DNA of 10,704 bases. Origin: Aquificaceae bacterium (lineage in GTDB: Bacteria > Aquificota > Aquificia > Aquificales > Aquificaceae). The stretch is taken from positions 1 through 10,704 of the forward strand of contig JANWYC010000021.1 in assembly GCA_025057245.1 (NCBI GenBank), written 5' to 3'. A program made the translations under genes and the position numbers. Below are positions 1 to 5,742 of this stretch, in pieces; positions within the stretch are counted from its first letter, which is position 1; the number at the start of each line of letters is the position of its first letter. Below the pieces are notes generated by a model. It was not told the DNA's origin and did no database searches. It worked only from the letters and a program-made list of their open reading frames with translations.

Positions 1-558
1 GGTGGAGGTCTCCTTGCTATTTTAAGCATAGGCAAAGTTAAAATCTACAACAACACTTTTTACAACAACAGAGCGAAGAATGGCGGAGGTGCATTAATCA
101 TTTTAGAGGAAGACTCTGCGGAAGTTTACGTTGTTAACAACATATTTTGGCAAAACACGGCTATTGCAGGAGGTAGAGACGGGGATGACTTGTTTATAAA
201 TAGCAATTATGATGAGCAGGGGAGAAGTTCTGCAATCAATCTCTACAACAATAACTTCTCTGGAAACGCTAACTTTAGTAGTGGAAAATCGGAAGACCTT
301 TTGATAACTAAAGTGCAACAAGGTAGATACAATCACGCAGGCAATGTTCAAGTAGATCCTCGCTTTGTAAATGCAAGTGCAGGAGACTTCCGCTTACAGG
401 CAAATTCTCCACTTATAGACAAAGGCTACAACAACCTACCTAGCGAACTGCTTCAGAAAGATAAGGATGGAAATCCAAGAGTTGTAGGTGGTGCCGTGGA
501 CATAGGTGCATACGAGTTTCAAGGTAGAGGTGGTGGAAGTAGCACTGATGGACTCTAA
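1..558 (+). CDS. Right-handed beta-helix / choice-of-anchor-Q-type surface protein, 3' part
   Basis: The frame is open from the first base, so the 5' end lies outside the window; 185 C-terminal residues are visible. The first ~100 residues show repeating Asn-rich rungs (YNNTFYNN, VNNIFWQN, YNNNFSGN) separated by Gly-rich turns, as in pectate-lyase-like parallel beta-helices and Pmp-like proteins. Near the end come DPRFVN, then SPLIDKG, then DKDGNPRVVGGAVDIGAYEFQ. This is the typical closing segment of proteins carrying the 'choice-of-anchor Q' domain, which usually lies just before a C-terminal surface-sorting tail. Here the protein stops after a short Gly/Ser linker (GRGGGSSTDGL) with no hydrophobic segment or basic tail. 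I looked in the other two frames after the stop and found no transmembrane stretch. The protein is probably exported and extracellular or surface-bound; substrate and partner cannot be told. The family call is good, the function unknown. Confidence 0.8.
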   Translation, partial: GGGLLAILSIGKVKIYNNTFYNNRAKNGGGALIILEEDSAEVYVVNNIFWQNTAIAGGRDGDDLFINSNYDEQGRSSAINLYNNNFSGNANFSSGKSEDLLITKVQQGRYNHAGNVQVDPRFVNASAGDFRLQANSPLIDKGYNNLPSELLQKDKDGNPRVVGGAVDIGAYEFQGRGGGSSTDGL

Positions 559-594
559 AGCAAGGAGCGGAGGCAATTTTTCGCTCAAGCGTAA

Positions 595-600
595 TATAAT
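595..600 (+). promoter_or_regulatory. TATAAT -10 box of mazG (predicted leaderless start)
   Basis: A perfect TATAAT lies 8 bases before the mazG ATG at 609. With normal spacing transcription would start around 606-608, at or next to the start codon. No Shine-Dalgarno sequence is visible between the box and the ATG. The region 17 bases upstream (about 572-577) does not match TTGACA well, so the -35 is weak or absent. The box sits 37 bases after the stop of the beta-helix gene, which suggests mazG is transcribed on its own. Confidence 0.5.
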
Positions 601-608
601 TTTAGTGA

Positions 609-1367
609 ATGAACTCCTTTGAAAAACTTCTCAGAATCATGGAAGAGCTCAGGTTAAAATGTCCTTGGGATAGAAGCCAAACGCATCAGAGCTTGAAAAA
701 GTATGTCATAGAAGAAGCCTACGAGCTTTTGGAAGCCATAGACTCTGGTGATGACGAGGAGTTAAAAGAAGAGTTAGGAGACCTGCTCCTACAGGTGGTT
801 TTTCACTCCCAGATAGCCAAAGAAAGGGGTGCTTTTGATGTGTGGGATGTAATAGAAACTCTTAACCGCAAGCTAATAGAGAGACATCCTCACGTATTTG
901 GTTGTGAACCTCCTGAGGAAGCGCTCAAAAACTGGGAAAGTAGAAAGTTAAAAGAGAGGGAGAGCATACTTGACGGCATTCCAAAAAGCCTGCCGGCGCT
1001 TATAAGGTCAAAGAAACTCCAAGATAGAGCAAGCTTGGTGGGTTTTGACTTTGAAAAGCCAGAGCAGGCTATGGAAAAGCTCTTAGAAGAGCTCCAAGAG
1101 TTCAAAGAGGCTTTACAGTCTGGAGATAGAAGACATTTGGAACACGAGCTGGGCGACTTGCTGACCGCGGTGGTAGAGCTGGGAAGGCTGGTGGGGCTTG
1201 ATGCGGAGTTCTGTCTTCAAAAGGCGAACCAGAGGTTTGAGAACAGGTTTAGATACATGGAAAAAAGGGCGAAAGAGTTAGGTAAAGAGCTAAAAGACAT
1301 GAGTCTTGAGGAGATGGATAAGCTCTGGCTGGAGGCTAAAAACTTTGATTACACAGAAGAGGGCTGA
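609..1367 (+). CDS. mazG: MazG nucleoside triphosphate pyrophosphohydrolase
   Basis: This cytosolic enzyme hydrolyses NTPs and dNTPs to the monophosphate and PPi, as house-cleaning of aberrant nucleotides and modulation of nucleotide pools. The 252 residues are close to the ~260 of E. coli MazG and hold two MazG domains. The N-terminal one has LRxxCPWD (residues 14-21), the Mg-binding EEAYE (35-39) and EELGD (54-58), then ERHPHVF (91-97) and NWE (108-110). The linker has DGIPKSLPAL. The C-terminal domain starts with KKLQDRASLVGFDF and carries EELQE (160-164) and HELGD (179-183), so both metal sites look intact. The start at 609 is the only good ATG for the domain, but it has no Shine-Dalgarno and follows a TATAAT directly. 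The 3' end overlaps the opposing queH gene by 32 bases. Confidence 0.95.
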   Translation: MNSFEKLLRIMEELRLKCPWDRSQTHQSLKKYVIEEAYELLEAIDSGDDEELKEELGDLLLQVVFHSQIAKERGAFDVWDVIETLNRKLIERHPHVFGCEPPEEALKNWESRKLKERESILDGIPKSLPALIRSKKLQDRASLVGFDFEKPEQAMEKLLEELQEFKEALQSGDRRHLEHELGDLLTAVVELGRLVGLDAEFCLQKANQRFENRFRYMEKRAKELGKELKDMSLEEMDKLWLEAKNFDYTEEG

Positions 1368-2580
1368 CCTTCCTTCCCGTTCTCCTCTCAAAGTATACTC
1401 CTCCAGGGTTTCCAAGACTGCAAGCTCCCGCAAAAAGGTAAGACCTATGACCTTTGAGTATTAGTTCACAATCTCTCTGCAAGAGCTCCCTTGCCTGTGC
1501 AAGGCTAATACCCCTGTTGTCCTGAAGTGTATCCGCAGGCACAAGCCTTATCTCCTCCGCATCCACACTGCCTACGAGGAGCAAAGAGGACCTATCCGGG
1601 CTTATGTCCGTTTGAAGGGTAGCGCTTACCCTTTTACTAAGTAGTAGAGACTCGTACTCCGCCGGAACAAGGAAAGTAGGCTCACATAAACCGTCAAAGA
1701 ACTCTATAAACTCATCCCTTAAACCCTCCGTCATAACCACTCTAAGACCACCCTTGCTGTAGTATATGGTATTACCCACCTTCTCCACGGGGTCAGCCTT
1801 GAGAACGCCTTTTATAGAACAGGAGTAGGCTCTGACAAAAGAAGGGACAGTCCTTCCGCCCACTTCTATCTTGCCCTTAAGTAGCTTCCAGTTGAGAAAG
1901 CTAAACTCCCACTCTCTACAGGAAAGTCTCAGAGTTCCCTCCGCAAAGAGTCTGACTTCCTTTATAAATAGTCTCTCTTCCTTGCTACCCGGTCTTCTTC
2001 CACTAAAGGAAAGGAGGTCGTAGTATATCTCACTCTCCTTCTGTTTGAAAAGCCCGTAAAGGCATCCACAGTAGTCCTGATGGTATATCTCCAGCTCCCT
2101 TGAAAGCTTGAACATCTCCTGCGTGCCACCACCCTTTCTATAGTCCGGAGCTAAGAACTCAACGCCCGAGTTTTCACAGGCTTTCTCTCCACTCTCTTTT
2201 AGCATTAGAAAGTTCTTTTTGGGGCTCATGAGCAGTGTGGTTGTCATGTGCGTAGCGCCTATTTCCTTTGCAAACTCAAGGCTTCTTGTTAGCCTGTAGT
2301 CAAAGCAAAGCTCACACCTTTTGCCTCTTTCTGGCTCTTCTTCGTATCCCTTCACTGCTTGCATCCAACCATCAAAGTCATACTCGCCCTCGTAGAGCTC
2401 CACGCCCAGCTCTTTGCATGTTCTTTGAGCTTCCACAAGCCTCAGTTTGTATTCTTCGTATGGATGTATGTTGGGGTCATAGAAAAAGCCTATCAACTCA
2501 GTCTGAGGGTAATCTTCTCTGAGCCTTTTGAGAAAGTAAACTGCGTCTGGTGCGCAGCATATGTGAACCAGAACTTTCAT
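1336..2580 (-). CDS. queH: QueH-family epoxyqueuosine reductase (DUF208) with C-terminal extension
   Basis: QueH reduces epoxyqueuosine to queuosine in tRNA, the last step of queuosine synthesis, and is the non-homologous replacement of QueG. Residues 1-185 are the DUF208 core: LVHICCAPD (5-12), GFFYDPNIHPYEEY (31-44), the CxxC at Cys89/Cys92 (RCELCFDYRL), TTTLLMSPKKN and DYCGC (Cys171/Cys173). The paired Cys8-Cys9 with these Cys are the conserved Fe-S/iron ligands of the family. Asp12 sits where many relatives have CCAPC; I do not treat this as a defect because Asp also occurs at the metal site. Residues ~190-414 form an extra domain of unknown role. The ATG overlaps the stop of the NifS-like gene as ATGA (2577-2580), indicating translational coupling, so this is the last gene of the mrp operon. 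The stop is TAG at 1336-1338, inside the end of mazG on the other strand. Confidence 0.87.
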   Translation of the reverse strand: MKVLVHICCAPDAVYFLKRLREDYPQTELIGFFYDPNIHPYEEYKLRLVEAQRTCKELGVELYEGEYDFDGWMQAVKGYEEEPERGKRCELCFDYRLTRSLEFAKEIGATHMTTTLLMSPKKNFLMLKESGEKACENSGVEFLAPDYRKGGGTQEMFKLSRELEIYHQDYCGCLYGLFKQKESEIYYDLLSFSGRRPGSKEERLFIKEVRLFAEGTLRLSCREWEFSFLNWKLLKGKIEVGGRTVPSFVRAYSCSIKGVLKADPVEKVGNTIYYSKGGLRVVMTEGLRDEFIEFFDGLCEPTFLVPAEYESLLLSKRVSATLQTDISPDRSSLLLVGSVDAEEIRLVPADTLQDNRGISLAQARELLQRDCELILKGHRSYLFAGACSLGNPGGVYFERRTGRKVSPLLCNQSF

Positions 2581-3797
2581 TTTTTACCCTTTACATACTT
2601 TTCCCAGTTTTCTGCGCTGAAAGGTGAGAGCTCTCTTAAGTGTTTGACCGTCTTTGGAAACTCCTCGAGTATGTATTCCACATCCTCCTCCGTGTTGTCC
2701 CTTCCAAAGCTAAAGACTATTGAACCGTTTGCCACTTCTTTTGGCACGCCTACCGCAAAAAGCACATGAGACTGTTTGAGAGCCAAAGAAACACAGGCAG
2801 AGCCAGAAGCAGTCTCTATTCCCATAAGGTCAAGCCTCAGGAGCATAGCTTCACCTTCTATAAGGTGAACTATTAAAGACAGGTGATGGGGTAACCTCTG
2901 AGTAGGATGTCCAGTGAACTCTATCATGTCCAACTTCTCCTCAAGCCCAGCTCTGACCCTGTCTCTGTAGCTTGAGAGCCTACTCATCCTATCAGAGAGC
3001 TCTTTCTGCGCAAGCTCGCAGGCTACACCAAAGCCCACAATGCCAGGCACATTCTCCGTGCCTGCTCTCACGCCCCTTTCTTGAGTGCCACCCTCTATAA
3101 GAGGTCTTACCTTTACGCCCTTTCTCGTCCACAAGGCTCCCACACCCTTAGGACCATACATCAGATGCGCAGTGAAAGAAACCGCATCCACACCCCAGTC
3201 TTTCAAATCCACAGGGTAGTGTCCCAAAGTTGGGCAGGCATCCGTGTGGAATATAACCCTTGGGTTCTTCTCCTTTGCGGACTTTACCAGTTCCTTTATG
3301 TTTTGAATAGTTCCTATCTCCCTGTTGGAATGACCTATGCTCACAAGCACTGTGTCCGGTCTTATGGACTCTGAAAGTTGTTGAGGGTCAATAAGCCCGT
3401 ATTTGTCAGACTTTAAGTATGTTACTTCCCATCCTTTCCTCTCAAGACTTTTCAGGGGGTGAAGGATGGAGTGATGCTCTATTTCTGTGGTTACGATGTG
3501 TTTGCCCTTTTTCTCGTACGCCTCCGCTATACCCTTTATGGCAAGATTGTTGGCTTCTATACCTCCAGAGGTGAAGATTATCTCCTCGGGCGAGCCGGCA
3601 TTTATTAAACTTGCCAGCTTTTCCCTTGCCTCGTTTATGGCTTTCTTGGCTACTTGCCCAAAGCTGTGTAGGGATGTGGGGTTGCCAAAGTGTTCCCTAA
3701 AGTATGGGAGCATGGCTTCTAATACTTCCTGAGCTACTGGTGTGGTAGCTATGTGGTCTACGTAGACAACTCTCTTACCCGCTTTCTTTAAAAACAT
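2577..3797 (-). CDS. NifS/IscS-like protein lacking the PLP lysine (pseudo-cysteine desulfurase)
   Basis: The 406 residues align along their whole length with class I cysteine desulfurases (NifS/IscS): ATTPV, FGNPTSLHSFG, EEIIFTSG, EANNLAIKG, EIEHHSIL, YGPKGVGAL, GGTQERGVRAGTENV and the Cys loop ASGSACVS. I chose the ATG at 3797 because AAAGGAGG lies 7 bases before it; an in-frame GTG at 3824 has no such site. Kept residues (E. coli IscS equivalent in brackets) are His108 (His104), Asp186 (Asp180), His211 (His205) and the nucleophile Cys335 (Cys328). Lost residues are Leu212 (Lys206, PLP Schiff base), Ile80 (Thr76), Arg159 (Asn155), Pro189 (Gln183) and Val361 for the Arg that binds the substrate carboxylate. 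The fold is clear, but normal desulfurase activity is unlikely. The gene overlaps mrp by 23 bases and queH by 4, so all three are co-expressed. A role in cluster or sulfur handling is inference. Confidence 0.88.
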   Translation of the reverse strand: MFLKKAGKRVVYVDHIATTPVAQEVLEAMLPYFREHFGNPTSLHSFGQVAKKAINEAREKLASLINAGSPEEIIFTSGGIEANNLAIKGIAEAYEKKGKHIVTTEIEHHSILHPLKSLERKGWEVTYLKSDKYGLIDPQQLSESIRPDTVLVSIGHSNREIGTIQNIKELVKSAKEKNPRVIFHTDACPTLGHYPVDLKDWGVDAVSFTAHLMYGPKGVGALWTRKGVKVRPLIEGGTQERGVRAGTENVPGIVGFGVACELAQKELSDRMSRLSSYRDRVRAGLEEKLDMIEFTGHPTQRLPHHLSLIVHLIEGEAMLLRLDLMGIETASGSACVSLALKQSHVLFAVGVPKEVANGSIVFSFGRDNTEEDVEYILEEFPKTVKHLRELSPFSAENWEKYVKGKK

Positions 3798-4836
3798 TTC
3801 TTTGCCTCCTTTCGGTAATTTCACTTACAAGCTTTGCTATGCCTACGAAGGCTTTTGCGGTGTCTGTGTCTGGATGGCTTGCCACTACTGGCTCTCCCTT
3901 GTCTGAAGTTTCAGAGAGCTCTGGGTCAATAGGTATAGAGCCTAATATTTTAAGACCGTAGCTCGTGGCGAACTCCGCCACCCTACCCTTTCCAAAGACG
4001 TAGTATTTTTTACCACTGTCTGGACAGACAAAGTATGCCATGTTTTCCACTACGCCTATCACTGGTATTTGCACCTCTTTAAACATGGCAACCGCCTTCT
4101 TTACATCCGCCAGCGCCACATCCTGAGGTGTGGTAACTACCAACGCACCAGACATGTGCACGTTCTGCGCTAGAGTTAGCTGAACGTCTCCAGTGCCGGG
4201 TGGAAGGTCAAGAACCAAGTAATCCAGTTCACCCCAGTTTACATCAAAGAGAAACTGAGTTAAAGCCTTCATAAGCATAGGACCGCGCCATATTACTGGC
4301 GTGTCTTCAGAAGGAAGGAGAAAACCTATGGAGAGGAGTTTTATCCCAAACTTCTCCAGAGGAACTATCCTGTTGTTCTGGTCTACCTCCACCCTTCCAC
4401 CCTTCACACCCATTATGGTAGGAATGCTCGGTCCGTATATGTCCGCATCCAAAAGACCAACTCTGTAACCTAACTTTGAAAGGGCAAGAGCAAGATTGGC
4501 AGAGACGGTAGACTTACCCACGCCACCTTTACCGCTACCTACCGCTATAAGGTGCTTTATGCCGGGCACCCTTCTTTTTGTAAACATGGGCGCACCCATC
4601 ACAGGTCTGGCTGGCACATCCTCTACGAACCTGACCCTTACATCTTCAACGTCAGGCACGCTTTCCAATGCCTCTCTGGTCTTCTCTACCAAAACCTCTT
4701 CCATACCCTTGTTAGGGAGTTTGTATACAATCTCAAGGGTCTTACCCACAAGCTTTATATCCTTTACAAGCTCAGAAAGGTTTGTGTTGTTTATGGTTGC
4801 TTCTCTCAACGCATCCATAACATCCTTGACAGCCAT
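3775..4836 (-). CDS. mrp: Mrp/ApbC/NBP35-family Fe-S cluster carrier ATPase
   Basis: Mrp (ApbC) proteins are cytosolic deviant-Walker P-loop ATPases that bind and transfer [4Fe-4S] clusters to apo-enzymes as dimers. The 353 residues have an N-terminal MIP18/DUF59-like domain (about 1-75) and a ParA/MinD-type ATPase (about 92-345). Visible motifs are the deviant Walker A GSGKGGVGKST (100-110), DADIYGPSIP (130-139), WRGPMLMKALTQFL (183-196) and LDLPPGTGD (209-217). Two things are unusual. The cluster motif, normally CxxC, reads CPDS here (Cys271, Ser274), so only one Cys remains, and the DUF59 domain lacks the usual DPE segment (it reads INNTNLSELV). A strong AAGGAGG lies 5 bases before the ATG. 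This is the first gene of the operon with the NifS-like gene and queH, diverging from the PilT-like gene. Confidence 0.93.
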   Translation of the reverse strand: MAVKDVMDALREATINNTNLSELVKDIKLVGKTLEIVYKLPNKGMEEVLVEKTREALESVPDVEDVRVRFVEDVPARPVMGAPMFTKRRVPGIKHLIAVGSGKGGVGKSTVSANLALALSKLGYRVGLLDADIYGPSIPTIMGVKGGRVEVDQNNRIVPLEKFGIKLLSIGFLLPSEDTPVIWRGPMLMKALTQFLFDVNWGELDYLVLDLPPGTGDVQLTLAQNVHMSGALVVTTPQDVALADVKKAVAMFKEVQIPVIGVVENMAYFVCPDSGKKYYVFGKGRVAEFATSYGLKILGSIPIDPELSETSDKGEPVVASHPDTDTAKAFVGIAKLVSEITERRQRNVFKESG

Positions 4837-4857
4837 GTTATCCTCCTTTTGTGAGGT

Positions 4858-4866
4858 TATAATATA
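4858..4866. promoter_or_regulatory. Overlapping divergent -10 elements between mrp and the PilT-like gene
   Basis: The stretch reads TATAATATA. On the plus strand 4858-4863 is a perfect TATAAT facing the PilT-like gene. On the minus strand 4859-4864 reads TATTAT and 4861-4866 reads TATATT, facing mrp with a leader of only ~15 bases that holds AAGGAGG. No good -35 lies at 16-18 bases for either direction. If both are used, the two promoters share the same bases and would compete. Confidence 0.4.
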
Positions 4867-4887
4867 GTTAGTTTAAGGAATGAATTT

Positions 4888-4911
4888 ATGAGAATAGTCA
4901 AGAAGGTGTAG
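4888..4911 (+). other. Possible 7-codon leader ORF (MRIVKKV) before the PilT-like gene
   Basis: An ATG with AAGGAA (4875-4880) 7 bases before it opens a seven-codon frame that ends at TAG, 3 bases before the ATG of the next gene. It would lie near the 5' end of a transcript from the TATAAT at 4858. It could be a translation-coupling leader or a chance frame; there is no run of a single amino acid that would suggest attenuation. Confidence 0.2.
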
Positions 4912-4914
4912 GAA

Positions 4915-5742
4915 ATGAACTACTTCCCAGAGATTATAAAATACCTGTCTAACACTGAACACGTCACGGAGATATACTTAGCACCAAAGGCTTTCATTAT
5001 AGAAAAGAGAGGTAAAGAACTTATAAAGGTTGCCAATGTGGTGCTAAACCCCGAAGACATAAAGGAAACTTTAAACGCCATGAGAAATCAGTCTTCTTTT
5101 GCGTTAGGTCCTCTGGGCAGGGAAGGTATCTTCTCCTTAGGTATTCAAAACGTGGGAAGGCTGAGGGTAAGATACATCACCCAGAGGGGTAGCTATATGG
5201 TGCATATACTCAGAGTTCCTTACCAGATACCCCCCTTTGAAAAGCTATGTCCTAACGCTGGCTTGTCCGCTACTTTAGAAAGTCTTTTGAAAGACTCCAC
5301 GCCCGGCGTTATTAACTTTCATGGAAAGAACTATGCGGCGGTAAGCACCTTCATATACTCCCTTTTACAGCACATCTCCGTAAAATACAGCAAAGTTATA
5401 TACGTGCTGGAAAATCCTCTTACCTTCCTTCTAAGGCACGGCTGGTCTATAATCATACAGAGGGAAGTGGGTGCTGACATAGAAACTTTTGAAGAGGGTC
5501 TTAAAGATGCCATCTACATAGACCCCCACATAGTCTACGTAGGCTACAGAGAGACCATACCAAATTCTGAAATAAACCGTCTCCTGCACATATTAGAGAC
5601 AAAATCCCTTATACTGCTAAACGCACCAGTCGGCGAGGAGGATGTGTTAGAAGAGTTTAAGGGAAGTGTTTCGGCTTCCATAAGGCTAAACGAGGAAGGC
5701 TTTCCTATGCTTAACCTTGAAAGCAAAAAACCTCAGGTTTAG
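4915..5742 (+). CDS. Degenerate PilT/GspE-like (type IV pilus ATPase-fold) protein
   Basis: The 275 residues follow the layout of PilT-type secretion ATPases but without their catalytic residues. The N-terminal part (about 1-110) resembles the PAS-like domain (EIYLAPKAFIIEKRG; GRLRVRYITQRG; HILRVPYQIPPFE). The C-terminal part keeps the order of the RecA-like core. Where PilT has GPTGSGKST there is GVINFHGKNYAAVS (131-144). The Asp box IEDPIEF has become LENPLTF (165-171). QREVG is kept (182-186), followed by a conserved-looking TFEEGLKDAIYIDPHIVYVGYRE. The Walker B region therefore reads VYVGYRE (207-213) and lacks the VGEMRD glutamate. ATP hydrolysis is unlikely. No other pilus genes are nearby. 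AAGGTG lies 6 bases before the ATG. It diverges from mrp, and its 3' end overlaps the decarboxylase gene by 32 bases. A regulatory or structural partner of an active PilT/PilB is possible but inferred. Confidence 0.65.
   Translation: MNYFPEIIKYLSNTEHVTEIYLAPKAFIIEKRGKELIKVANVVLNPEDIKETLNAMRNQSSFALGPLGREGIFSLGIQNVGRLRVRYITQRGSYMVHILRVPYQIPPFEKLCPNAGLSATLESLLKDSTPGVINFHGKNYAAVSTFIYSLLQHISVKYSKVIYVLENPLTFLLRHGWSIIIQREVGADIETFEEGLKDAIYIDPHIVYVGYRETIPNSEINRLLHILETKSLILLNAPVGEEDVLEEFKGSVSASIRLNEEGFPMLNLESKKPQV

Noticed and set aside
565..586. GAGCG...CGCTC inverted repeat after the beta-helix gene, as a terminator
   Set aside because: Only 5 base pairs around a 12-base loop, and the T-run lies in the loop instead of after the stem.
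2268..2769. Two plus-strand frames of 84 and 136 codons opposite queH and the NifS-like gene
   Set aside because: Both are antisense to clearly coding genes, with composition unlike real proteins here and no ribosome sites.
3798..3824. Upstream GTG start for the NifS-like gene adding nine residues
   Set aside because: No ribosome site precedes it, the added residues do not fit the family, and the AAAGGAGG lies inside this stretch, placed correctly for the ATG at 3797.
4826..4831. A perfect TTGACA upstream of the TATAAT at 4858
   Set aside because: The spacing is 26 bases, too long for a sigma70-type promoter, and it lies in the mrp coding region.
4496..4867. Plus-strand frames of 100 and 123 codons opposite mrp
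   Set aside because: They are shadows of mrp; low-complexity Ser/Thr/Leu text and no promoter or ribosome site.
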